DNA from: CBDCVN01 sp965223585
GTDB lineage: Bacteria > Deinococcota > Deinococci > Deinococcales > Trueperaceae
Assembly: GCA_965223585.1 (NCBI GenBank)
Contig: CBDCWW010000013.1
Coordinates: 13,336-77,335 of the forward strand
Length of the DNA stretch: 64,000 nt
Direction of reading: 5' to 3'
This document shows, piece after piece, positions 16,962 through 25,700 of the stretch (position 1 is the stretch's first letter; the number at the start of each line of letters is the position of its first letter). Under the pieces are notes generated by a model. That model saw only the letters and a program-made list of their open reading frames with translations, was not told the origin of the DNA and ran no database searches. The position numbers and the translations under genes were made by a program.

Positions 16962-19900
16962 CTATTGAAAATCTTTGTTACGATAAACCTCTTCCCCCTC
17001 TAATAAAGTTAAAAGAACTTGTGTATCAGATATTTCGTGAACAGGTATCTCAAATAGGTTTTGGTCTAGAACAACTAGGTCAGCATATTTGCCTACCTCT
17101 ATAGAGCCAATAACATCTTCTTGTTGCATCAAATAAGCACCATTGATAGTATAGGCAGCAAGAATAGCTTCTAAATCAAGATTTTGATCAGGATTTGCTG
17201 ATGGTGCATCAGGAGAATCGTCAAAAGGATCTTGGCGTCTAAGTGCTACTTCTATAGCAGGCAAAGGTTCATGGGTTGTTACTGGCCAGTCACTACCTGC
17301 TACTAGAGTAGCACCTGACTCATGAAGGTTGCGAAATGGAAATGCTTGTTGTGCTCTTTCTTCACCAAGTACAGGTATAACTAATGGATCAAACCACTCT
17401 TCATCTGGATAACCCCAATACAATTGAAAATTAGGTATGACATCCAAATTTTTGAAACGTGGAATGTCATCAGGATTGACTAAGATCAAGTGTGCCATTG
17501 TATGCCTTGTATCCTCTAATTGATTAGTATTTCTAGCAGTTTCAAAGGCGTCTAGGGTCATACGTGCAGCTCTGTCACCATTTATGTGTGTGTGGATTTG
17601 GAAGCCAGCTTGCTCGAGCTGAGTAAACAAATCAGCTAATCGTTCTGCTTCAAAAGTGAGAAGGCCTTTATTATCCGTGATTTCACCATCTTCATCATAG
17701 TATGGCTCGAGTAATGCGCCGGTACCGTTTTCCACTGTACCATCGATAAGGAATTTGACTTGGTTGGTGTTTACCCTCGAGTTAGGATCGTTGCTAAACC
17801 TACCAATCAACTCCTCTACCATTAGGTCATCTTCTTCATTAGATCTAAACCACAAAGCTAGATCCATTCTAAGATTTAGTTCTCCTTCAGCATCAAGTTC
17901 ACGATAGAACTCATCATAGTCTTCAGCTAAGGCTTGCGCTTCTACCATTGAGGTAATGCCAGCACTACTTAACATAGCAAATGCTTCTTTAGCAGCTTCC
18001 AGCATTGCAACCCTTTCTACTTGTATAGCTTGTATAGCTACGTCTGGCACAAGATTCATAGCAGTATGGTGTAACAAACCTGTGGGTTCACCCTCTTCAT
18101 CACGTTCAATAATACCGCCGTCTGGATCAGGCGTATCTTTGTCAATACCAGCATTTTCTAGCACTATGCTATTGACCCAAACCGCATGACCATTACCATC
18201 CATGAAAGTAGCAGGCTTATCAGGCACTAGTTCATCAAGTTGATGACGGTTAGGCATATCACCTTCTTCAAAGGCATCTAACCAAAATCCTAGGCCAATA
18301 ACAACTTCTCTATCTTGTTGCTCCTCGGCGCATTGTTCTATGTAATCAAGATATTCTTCTTTGCCATAAGTATCAAAAAGATCACAACCCATTATGCCAA
18401 GAGCCATATCTAGAGGATGTGCATGGGCATCATGAAAGCCCGGCATTAACATTTTACCAGTTAGATCTGTTACCTGAGTATCTTCACCTATAAAATCTTG
18501 TACTCCTTCATTATCACCAACATAGGTTATTTTGCCATCTTGAATCGCCACTGCTTCTGCCCAAGGGTCACTTTCATCTACTGTATAAACAGCACCACTC
18601 AAAAACACTTTTTCGGCTTGAACAACATCTGAATTTACTTCTGAGTCTTCTTCATTAGAATCTAAGGTTGTTTGTAAATTTTCTTCATTAACACCTGTAT
18701 CGTTTTCTAAGCTTGTTTCATTAACCTCAACACTTGTTTCTAGGTTTTCTTCGTCAACTTCTATATTTTCCTCTGAACCTGCTTCTTCAATGCTTGCATC
18801 AGTTTCTAAATTTGCTTCCTCGATATCTGTTTCTGAGTTTACTTCTTCAGTTTCATAGTTATAGACTTCTTCTCCCTCTAGTAAAGTTAGTAAGACTTGC
18901 GTATCAGATATTTTGTGAACAGGTATTTCAAATAGGTTTTGATCTAGAACAACTAAATCTGCATGCTTACCTACTTCTATAGAGCCTGTAACATCTTCTT
19001 GCTGCATAAAGTAGGCACCATTGATAGTATAGGCAACTAGCATGGTTTCCAAATCAAGACCTTCTTCTGGGTTTAATGAACGGGCATCAGGAGAATCATC
19101 GGTAGGATCTTGACGCCTTATAGCTACTTCAATAGCTAGTAAAGGCTCATGGGTACTAACTGGCCAATCACTACTTGCCACTATCCTAGTCCCTGCCTCG
19201 TCAAGACTGCGAAATGGGTACATTTTATTAGCTCGCTCAATGCCAATTTTTGGTGCAATGAGTTCATCGAGCCAGCCTTCTTCCAATTCTGGAAAACCCC
19301 AAAATCCTTGTATGTTAGCTATAATATCTAACTCTTTCAACCGTGGGATGTCATCAGGATCAACTAAAGATAAATGTGTCAATGTGTGCCTTCTGTCACC
19401 CATGTCGTTAGCATCTCTAGCAGCTTCAAAAGCGTTTAAAGCCACATGAGTAGCTTTATCACCATCAACATGCATGTGTATCTGGAAACCAGCTTTCTCA
19501 AACTCTGTTACTAAATTATTGAGCCTGTCTGGTTCAAAGTACTGATCTCCAAAATTATCAGTAAGTTCTCCATCTTTATAGTAGGGTTCAAATAATAAAC
19601 CCGTTTCATTTCCTGTGTAACCATCAATATAGAATTTTACCTGACTAAAATTAACTCTCGAGCTTGGGCTCTTAGTAGATCTACTTATTAAATCTGCAAT
19701 TTGTTCTTCATCATCTTTATTAGGATCAACCCACAAAGCAGCATCTACCCTAAGGTTTAACTTTCCAGATTCAGCAAGGCTAATATATATTTTATCATAG
19801 CTTTCATCTATTGCCTGAGCATCTACTACTGAAGTAACACCAGCGCTACTTAACATAGCTAATGCCCGTCTCACTCCTTCTTGTCCTTCTAGTTCTTCTA

Positions 19901-20816
19901 GCTGCCAAAGTTCATCTGGTACCAGAACCCAAGCCTCACCAATTAGCAAACCTGTAGGTTCACCATTTTCATCCCTTTCAATAATGCCACCTTCTGGGTC
20001 AGGGGTATCTTTGTCTATGTTGGAAAGCTCAAGCGTTTTACTATTTATCCAAAAAGAGTGCCCATCAACATCCATAAACCAAGCAGGCTTATCAGGTGAT
20101 ATTTTATCAAGGTCATAACGATTGGGTCTGTCATCTTCAGGAAAGTTGCCTAGCCAATATCCCACACCAGTAAGGCTTTTTTTATCTTCTTGTTCCTCAG
20201 CACATTGCTCTATTTGCTTTAAGTAATCCTCCTTGCTGCTATAACCCTCAAAAAGGTCACACCTCATTAAAGTAAGAGACATACCATAGGGATGTGCATG
20301 GTTATCATGAAAGCCCGGTAATAACATTTTACCAGTTAGATCTGTTACCTGAGTATCTTCACCAATAAAATCTTGTGCCCCCTCGTCATCACCAACATAA
20401 GTTATTTTGCCATCTTGAATCGCTACTGCCTCTGCCCAAGGGTTGTTTTCATCTACTGTGTAAACAACACCGCTTAAAAATACTCTATCAGCTTTGGTGC
20501 TACTATCTGTTTCAGAAGTAGCTTCTACACTAGTTTCTGAACCTGTCTCGGTCTTGACTTCTGTAACTTCCATAGGTGCAATGCCCCAACCACGGTATAT
20601 GAGCTTTGTTACACTTTCTGGTTTTACACAAACTAGTTCAGAGCTTGCTGCTTTTGTAATAGGTACTAAACCTTCAGCACAATCGTTAGAACTACTTACC
20701 TCGCTAGAAATACTATCGGCAGGCACTTCCTGCTCTTGAGCAACTGCTAAACAAACAAGAAAGACACTAAACAAACAAAGTACGAAGTGGGTAAAAGCTT
20801 TATTGGCTTTCATCAA
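16962..20816 (-). CDS. Exported tandem amidohydrolase (two fused YtcJ-type domains)
   Basis: A 1284-residue protein. A signal peptide (residues 1-28, ending AVAQEQ) is followed by one Cys/RGWG module (about 45-85). Two full amidohydrolase-family-3 domains follow, at about 110-655 and 735-1284, joined by an ~80-residue acidic Asn/Glu linker. Each domain has the metal-binding HxH (GFHDNHAHP at about 170, GFHDAHAHP at about 795), the metal-site IHMHVDGD or IHTHINGD, and the late Asp in SSDWPVSTHEP or GSDWPVTTHEP. Family members hydrolyse amide or cyclic amide bonds; the substrate is unknown. Both domains keep their metal ligands, so both may be active. Normal family length is ~530-560 residues per chain, so this is an intragenic duplication that may preform the usual dimer. 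Stretches near the two domain starts remain very similar at DNA level. Confidence 0.88.
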   Translation of the reverse strand: MMKANKAFTHFVLCLFSVFLVCLAVAQEQEVPADSISSEVSSSNDCAEGLVPITKAASSELVCVKPESVTKLIYRGWGIAPMEVTEVKTETGSETSVEATSETDSSTKADRVFLSGVVYTVDENNPWAEAVAIQDGKITYVGDDEGAQDFIGEDTQVTDLTGKMLLPGFHDNHAHPYGMSLTLMRCDLFEGYSSKEDYLKQIEQCAEEQEDKKSLTGVGYWLGNFPEDDRPNRYDLDKISPDKPAWFMDVDGHSFWINSKTLELSNIDKDTPDPEGGIIERDENGEPTGLLIGEAWVLVPDELWQLEELEGQEGVRRALAMLSSAGVTSVVDAQAIDESYDKIYISLAESGKLNLRVDAALWVDPNKDDEEQIADLISRSTKSPSSRVNFSQVKFYIDGYTGNETGLLFEPYYKDGELTDNFGDQYFEPDRLNNLVTEFEKAGFQIHMHVDGDKATHVALNAFEAARDANDMGDRRHTLTHLSLVDPDDIPRLKELDIIANIQGFWGFPELEEGWLDELIAPKIGIERANKMYPFRSLDEAGTRIVASSDWPVSTHEPLLAIEVAIRRQDPTDDSPDARSLNPEEGLDLETMLVAYTINGAYFMQQEDVTGSIEVGKHADLVVLDQNLFEIPVHKISDTQVLLTLLEGEEVYNYETEEVNSETDIEEANLETDASIEEAGSEENIEVDEENLETSVEVNETSLENDTGVNEENLQTTLDSNEEDSEVNSDVVQAEKVFLSGAVYTVDESDPWAEAVAIQDGKITYVGDNEGVQDFIGEDTQVTDLTGKMLMPGFHDAHAHPLDMALGIMGCDLFDTYGKEEYLDYIEQCAEEQQDREVVIGLGFWLDAFEEGDMPNRHQLDELVPDKPATFMDGNGHAVWVNSIVLENAGIDKDTPDPDGGIIERDEEGEPTGLLHHTAMNLVPDVAIQAIQVERVAMLEAAKEAFAMLSSAGITSMVEAQALAEDYDEFYRELDAEGELNLRMDLALWFRSNEEDDLMVEELIGRFSNDPNSRVNTNQVKFLIDGTVENGTGALLEPYYDEDGEITDNKGLLTFEAERLADLFTQLEQAGFQIHTHINGDRAARMTLDAFETARNTNQLEDTRHTMAHLILVNPDDIPRFKNLDVIPNFQLYWGYPDEEWFDPLVIPVLGEERAQQAFPFRNLHESGATLVAGSDWPVTTHEPLPAIEVALRRQDPFDDSPDAPSANPDQNLDLEAILAAYTINGAYLMQQEDVIGSIEVGKYADLVVLDQNLFEIPVHEISDTQVLLTLLEGEEVYRNKDFQ

Positions 20817-21347
20817 ATTGTTCTCCTTTTAGAACAAAATAAAGATACAAATGACAAATGACGAACAGTTATTTAAAGTTATTGATATAAGAAGTTTTCC
20901 CTCCTTAAAATGGCATAAACTTACGAAAAGCTATAGTATCATCTATTGTGTTAGAAAGTTAACTCTAGACAATAAAATATAAGGGTTGCAAGTTGCGCCA
21001 AATATTTGAGTTATTAGGGCTAAAATTTGGACTTGAATTAGTATTTAACTGGCAAGTTATGTGTTTTGTTAGCTATAGGGTTCACAACCAGCAAGTATTG
21101 TGATTGCATATTATCTGAACTGTGATTTAGCTGATTTTGGGATTTCCCTGATTTTTCTGCTTCAGATTCTGAGTTGTACTCAATACAACCCAGATATTTG
21201 TTTCCATTACCAAGCAGTAAGACCAAGAGAAAACATTTGGCATACTGCTTTGCTTATGTTAAGTTGCACATAATTAATGAAGGCGGTTAAAACCGACCAA
21301 AGTTATTCCGCCTTCATTGAAATCCAAAGCAATGAAAGGATTCGGAT
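20817..21347. other. Intergenic region with a hairpin and a dispersed repeat
   Basis: This 531-base stretch carries the promoter region of the amidohydrolase gene. It also has a dispersed-repeat copy at 21114-21153 and an 11-bp perfect inverted repeat (AATGAAGGCGG at 21276-21286, complement at 21308-21318). Its last 10 bases are the left target duplication of an insertion sequence. The short open frame at 21038-21226 is only the dispersed repeat read in frame. Confidence 0.5.
21114..21153. repeat. Dispersed repeat, copy 1
   Basis: About 40 bases starting TCTGAACTGTGATTTAGCTG and closely matching 62052-62092, which abuts the second IS200 copy. Read on the minus strand it encodes a QNQLNHSSDN-like string, a pattern that recurs as intergenic debris in many bacterial genomes. 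Confidence 0.6.
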
Positions 21348-23028
21348 CAGTAATTTCCGATCCCACAGGGTTTTTGACTATAGCTTGAGTAAGGACACCT
21401 CATTTTACAAAAATTGACGAGTAACTTCATCCAAAAGCATTTAAAAATGAGAGAAAATATCCAGCATGAGTTGTTTGTGAAATGTACTTGTTTCCAGAAG
21501 GCATAAAAATACCTAGCACCACTTCTATGAGAGATTTTCAAATGGCACCTCTGTGTTTTAGTTTTTCTACAGTTTTTCCTGCAGTACTACTCTACTTCTA
21601 TGACGTGTCATAAAGGATTTCATAGCCTGTTACTCTGAAACCATGTGTTATTGCCCTGTAGATATCCTCCATACACTCAAAGGGCAAAGTGTAAAACAAA
21701 TGCCTTACCCTTTCCCATAGTAGTTTTTTAGTCCTACATTTTGCTTTTGCTGCTTTAAACACTGGACATGCTAATTGTAGTACTTGATCCACTAGGAATG
21801 CTTGCATCATCAGTATCGTGAAATTGACTGACAGATTCTTTTTTCCATGCCCATAATTATGCTCTGCTTTGTACCCTTGGTTCTTTAGTGTATTTAGTGT
21901 CTCATTCTCCATTTTCCATCTTGCCCTCCCTGCTCGCATTATCTCTTCTACATTTTCTTCATTTATCTCCATATCTGTTACCCACGTAAAATACTGCGTC
22001 TTCTTTTCACTCCTTTCCCAATACTCCAACACATTCACCCTGACATCTTCATTTGAGGCATTTATTGCTATATCATTGCTGTAGTGAAAATGGTGTTCTA
22101 CTCCCGTTTCTCCTTCTACTACCTTATGAGTATGACTTTCACCTGACTCTTTTCTTTTTTCCAATTCCTCAAATAGTTTCTTGTGGTTACTTTGTTTTGC
22201 ACCTATTATGTAACTCATCCCTTGCTTTTCTAACTCCCTTAAGTTAGGTCCCGTAGAGTGTAATCCATCCTCTAAAATTATTACTTTGAGTTTGGGGTGA
22301 TCTTTTCTTATGTCTTCTACTAATCTCTTTCCTGCATTACGCTCACAATCATTCTTTGTTTCTCCATCTTGTTTTATTATTGCCTCTACACCTATTGGTA
22401 TTACTTCTGCCTTGTCTGGATGTACTATTACTGCTCCCATTAACTGATGAGAATAACTTACTTCTCCATTTTTGTGTTTGCGCTCTAAACATCCTGGACA
22501 ACTTATCTCTTTTGACTTGAAATACTGTGTTCCATCTAGGGACACTAAGTAATATCCATCTAGGTAAGTGTATTCTTTCAGTAACCCTCCCCTTTGCACC
22601 TCTTTGAAAACTACCTTAAATCCCTTTTTTATTTCCTCTGGGTCAACTTCATCTATTACTTCCCTCATCCTTGTATCACTAGGAATTTCCTCTATCCCAT
22701 ACACCCTTTCTAAATTTTTCCTTTCTTCTCCATCTTGTCTTCTTTGGTCAAAGCGTAATAGGGAACCATCTTTTAGAGCAAACATAGCAAAACCTGACAT
22801 CAGTACATCTTCAACAGATATATCAACCTCATTTGGTCGATGATCCTCTATCTCTGCATAGGTTTCTCTTAGTTTTTTATATAGGGCTGTGGCACATAAG
22901 TCTTTTCGAGACTTCATAACTGATTTTACCCTTGCTATTAGGAGTTATCAACTGATGCGTTAACTTTGCAAAAGTTTATGAGAGACTACATGCCTCTGAC
23001 AGCTTTTTCAAGTGGATCGGGAACTGCT
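21348..23028 (-). mobile_element. IS4-like insertion sequence, complete
   Basis: A 1681-base element with one transposase gene. It is flanked by exact 10-bp direct repeats GGATTCGGAT (21338-21347 and 23029-23038), which I read as the target duplication. The inner ends are imperfect inverted repeats: the left begins CAGTAATTTCCGATCC and the right, complemented, begins AGCAGTTCCCGATCC. A 10-12 bp target duplication fits the IS4 group. No CTCGAG occurs inside, unlike the flanking host genes. Confidence 0.8.
21598..22917 (-). CDS. DDE transposase (IS4-like)
   Basis: A 439-residue intact transposase. Seen: a first catalytic Asp candidate in VSLDGTQYFKSKE (about residues 128-140), followed by CPGC and an SYSHQLMGAVIVHP segment; a second Asp in VIILEDGLHS (about 212-221); and a late Glu in the RARWKMENETLNTLKNQGY helix (about 337-355), matching the Y/R-E-K type signature of the IS4 superfamily. 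The family call is from motifs only; an ISNCY/ISAs1-like assignment is possible. The frame is undisrupted and both element ends are present, so the element may be active. Confidence 0.85.
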   Translation of the reverse strand: MKSRKDLCATALYKKLRETYAEIEDHRPNEVDISVEDVLMSGFAMFALKDGSLLRFDQRRQDGEERKNLERVYGIEEIPSDTRMREVIDEVDPEEIKKGFKVVFKEVQRGGLLKEYTYLDGYYLVSLDGTQYFKSKEISCPGCLERKHKNGEVSYSHQLMGAVIVHPDKAEVIPIGVEAIIKQDGETKNDCERNAGKRLVEDIRKDHPKLKVIILEDGLHSTGPNLRELEKQGMSYIIGAKQSNHKKLFEELEKRKESGESHTHKVVEGETGVEHHFHYSNDIAINASNEDVRVNVLEYWERSEKKTQYFTWVTDMEINEENVEEIMRAGRARWKMENETLNTLKNQGYKAEHNYGHGKKNLSVNFTILMMQAFLVDQVLQLACPVFKAAKAKCRTKKLLWERVRHLFYTLPFECMEDIYRAITHGFRVTGYEILYDTS

Positions 23029-23119
23029 GGATTCGGATGGATTCTAACACAATTACTCAACTTCATTTTCCTACACAACCCATCTCTCAACTATAAAAGA
23101 AAGGTAAGTACAGCAAGCA

Positions 23120-23938
23120 ATGAATAACATTGATATTTTCAACTTTAAAGGGCAAGAAATTAGGATATTTATTATTAACGGTGAGATTTGGGCAGTTGCT
23201 AAAGATGTTGCTTTGCTATTGGGGTATGTTGACACAATAAATGCTATCAAACAACATTGTAAAAATGCTTGTTCTGTAAGTGATTCATTCAAGGGTGGTG
23301 ATTCACCACCCTTTGACTTACACCCTCAGACACAGTTAATTAATGAGGCCGATATAAATCGTCTTATCTTTAGTTCTAAGTTACCACAGGCTGAAACTAT
23401 TCGTGACTGGTGGTTTGAAGAAGTCCTGCCCACAATTCGTAAAACTGGTAGCTACTCCATTGATCCGTCATTAGCACAAAATACTTTACAAGAAGAATTT
23501 GCTCGGGCTGAAAAGTTTTTCAAGGATAGTAAAGTATACAAAGAATCACTCGAGCTAGCCAAGCTATTTTTTGAAGACAACCAAGCAAAAATAACAGCTA
23601 ATGATGCCACTAAACGGATTACTGGTACAGATATACTCGAGCTAATGGGAGCGACTCACCTAATACCCAAACCCATAAACAAAGACGAGTTACTCACCGC
23701 TACAGAATTGGGAAAAAGGTTAAATCTTTCTACACGTAGAACTAATGCTTTGCTCGCGTTAGTAGGCTTCCAAACTAGTCATAGAGACCAAAAAGGCCGC
23801 TTGTACTGGGAACTAACAGAAAAAGGGGAAAAATATGGTATTTATTTAGACACTGGTAAAAAACAATCTGATGGCAAGCCAATAAGGCAAATTAAGTGGC
23901 ATAGTGAGACTATTAAGCAACTTAAGGCAGTCTGGTAA
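23120..23938 (+). CDS. Bro-N antirepressor-like DNA-binding protein
   Basis: A 272-residue protein. Residues 1-115 match the Bro-N domain of phage and plasmid antirepressors: NFKGQEIRIFIINGEIWAVA, then KDVALLLGY, INEADINRLIFSSKLPQAE and WWFEEVLPTIRKTGSY. The C-terminal ~85 residues contain a helix-turn-helix-like segment (LLTATELGKRLNLSTRRTNALLALVGF) and a KGRLYWELTEKGEKYG wing, as in phage antirepressor C-terminal domains. It is a solitary gene without other phage functions nearby, so probably a domesticated or relic prophage gene. It contains two CTCGAG hexamers, so it is long resident. The IS element sits just upstream and may have altered its promoter. Confidence 0.82.
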   Translation: MNNIDIFNFKGQEIRIFIINGEIWAVAKDVALLLGYVDTINAIKQHCKNACSVSDSFKGGDSPPFDLHPQTQLINEADINRLIFSSKLPQAETIRDWWFEEVLPTIRKTGSYSIDPSLAQNTLQEEFARAEKFFKDSKVYKESLELAKLFFEDNQAKITANDATKRITGTDILELMGATHLIPKPINKDELLTATELGKRLNLSTRRTNALLALVGFQTSHRDQKGRLYWELTEKGEKYGIYLDTGKKQSDGKPIRQIKWHSETIKQLKAVW

Positions 23939-23985
23939 AAATTGTCCCTCAATGTTTTCTAGTGCACTATATTGCAAAGTGAGGT

Positions 23986-25092
23986 TTAAAACTTCAGAGC
24001 ACCATCTAAATCAGGTGTCTTCACAATGTTATAAAGACTGTCACGTTGTTTAGGTTGAAAACCTGCATCCTGTATTTGCCTCATTATCTCTTTTTCAGTA
24101 ATGTAACTATTTTTAGCACCAGCTTGAGAAACAACATTTTCCTCGAGCATAGTTGAACCAAAATCATTAGCTCCAAAAAAAAGAGCAGTTTGAGCTACTT
24201 TGAAACCCATAGTTGGCCAAGAGGCTTGATGGTTTGGAATATTCAAGTAAATACGGCCCAAAGCTAGATTTTGCAAGTACTCATGAGCACTTGCACTTGG
24301 CACTTTACCATCAATACGTACCCCTTCAGTTTGCAAGGTCCAACTTATAAAAGCACTAAAGGCATTGCCATAAGCAGATAAAGATTTGTCTTGCAAATCA
24401 CGAACACGTTCAAAATGCTCAATGCGCTCTTCGTAAGTCTCACCAAAACCAATTACCATAGTTGCACTAGTATAAAGCCCTAAAGAATGCGCTTCGCCCA
24501 TTATTCTTAGCCAATCATCGGTAGAAATTCTAGCTGGGGCTATATGTTTTGCCTTACGCACTCTGTCAACAAGTATTTCACCACCCCCTCCGGGCAAACC
24601 ATCCAAACCGGCTTTTTGTAGCTCTTTTAAAACCTCTAAGCTAGTCATGCCTGTAAGCTTACTCATTCCCTTAATTTCTTCGGGACTAAACGCATCAATG
24701 GATATTGTAGGGTGGTTGGTTTTAATATGTTTTAACAAGTCTAAATACCAAGAAAAAGGTAAGTACGGGTTTACTCCACCTTGCATTAAAACCCTAGTAC
24801 CTCCAACATTTTCTAGTTCTGTTATCTTTTCACTAATTTCTCTATAACTAAGCACATAGCTATCGGCTTGACGTCTCGTCCTATAAAACCCACAAAAGGC
24901 ACAACCCACATTGCAAACATTGGAATAGTTTATGTTACGATCAATAAGGTAAGTAACAGTTTCTGGGTCATTGCATTCCATTCTTAAATCATGAGCCATA
25001 CTAGCTAAATCAAATAGTGGGAGCTTATAAAGCTCCAAAGCTTCATTGGGTAATAAATTTTTATCGTAAGAAATCTCTTTAATTAATCCCAT
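23986..25092 (-). CDS. mqnC: Cyclic dehypoxanthine futalosine synthase
   Basis: A radical-SAM enzyme of 368 residues in the futalosine route to menaquinone; it cyclises dehypoxanthine futalosine. Seen: the [4Fe-4S] motif CNVGCAFC (about residues 60-67), ISIDAFSPEEIKGMSK, a GLPGGGGEILVDRVR segment, and GANDFGSTMLEENVVSQAGA near the C-terminus, all typical of the MqnC/MqnE family. The length and the RTRRQADSYVLSYREI segment favour MqnC. This route replaces the classical Men pathway in Thermus, Deinococcus and some other lineages. The gene occupies the side of oriC where dnaA is often found. Confidence 0.9.
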   Translation of the reverse strand: MGLIKEISYDKNLLPNEALELYKLPLFDLASMAHDLRMECNDPETVTYLIDRNINYSNVCNVGCAFCGFYRTRRQADSYVLSYREISEKITELENVGGTRVLMQGGVNPYLPFSWYLDLLKHIKTNHPTISIDAFSPEEIKGMSKLTGMTSLEVLKELQKAGLDGLPGGGGEILVDRVRKAKHIAPARISTDDWLRIMGEAHSLGLYTSATMVIGFGETYEERIEHFERVRDLQDKSLSAYGNAFSAFISWTLQTEGVRIDGKVPSASAHEYLQNLALGRIYLNIPNHQASWPTMGFKVAQTALFFGANDFGSTMLEENVVSQAGAKNSYITEKEIMRQIQDAGFQPKQRDSLYNIVKTPDLDGALKF

Positions 25093-25341
25093 AGTTATAT
25101 AATTTTAGCATGGTTAACTAAAAAGAAACTCCTAGATTCATCTATACTTTAACTATAGCTATTAGGACAAGTGGATGAATCTTTAATATGAGGTGAATTT
25201 TGACTAAGTACTGTTTTCTGATGGGTTTACTATACTTTAGCAAACAAGTTTAAAATCGTTTTCATACTATTACTCAAACTAGCCAAATTCACTCATTTTT
25301 CTAATCATCCAAATCACTTATCATCTTTTACTAATTTTACC

Positions 25342-25690
25342 TGTGGATAACCCTGTGGATAACTTTTTCTCCTCTCTCATTTTTACAGTAATTTATAATC
25401 TTTCACAGAATTTACTAATCTTTACCTGTGGATAACCCTGTGGATAACCCTGTGGATAACCTGTGGATAATCCTGTGGATAACTTTTTTTCTGATTAGCC
25501 TGTGGATAGCCTGTGGATAACTAGGGGGGGCTTGTGGATAACTTGGCGACTTATACACAAAGTTATCCACAAGCACTTTGCATCAGGGACGGAGTTAAAG
25601 TGAGTTATCCACACAATCCACAGGCCCTACTATTATAGACTTTGTTTATAAAAATTTTATTTTTTTCGAACCCCGTACTTCAAAAGAGGA
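25342..25690. other. oriC: Chromosomal replication origin (oriC)
   Basis: A dense DnaA-box cluster. Nine perfect TGTGGATAA boxes start at 25342, 25354, 25427, 25439, 25451, 25462, 25474, 25512 and 25533, several spaced 11-12 bp apart. Two perfect boxes in the opposite orientation (TTATCCACA) lie at 25563 and 25605. Near matches lie at 25501 and 25551. An AT-rich stretch at 25630-25675 next to dnaN is a good unwinding-region candidate. The inversion of box orientation near 25550 suggests a directional layout. The 250 bases between mqnC and the first box are AT-rich and hold no gene. dnaA is not adjacent. Confidence 0.92.
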
Positions 25691-25700
25691 AAGGTTGATC

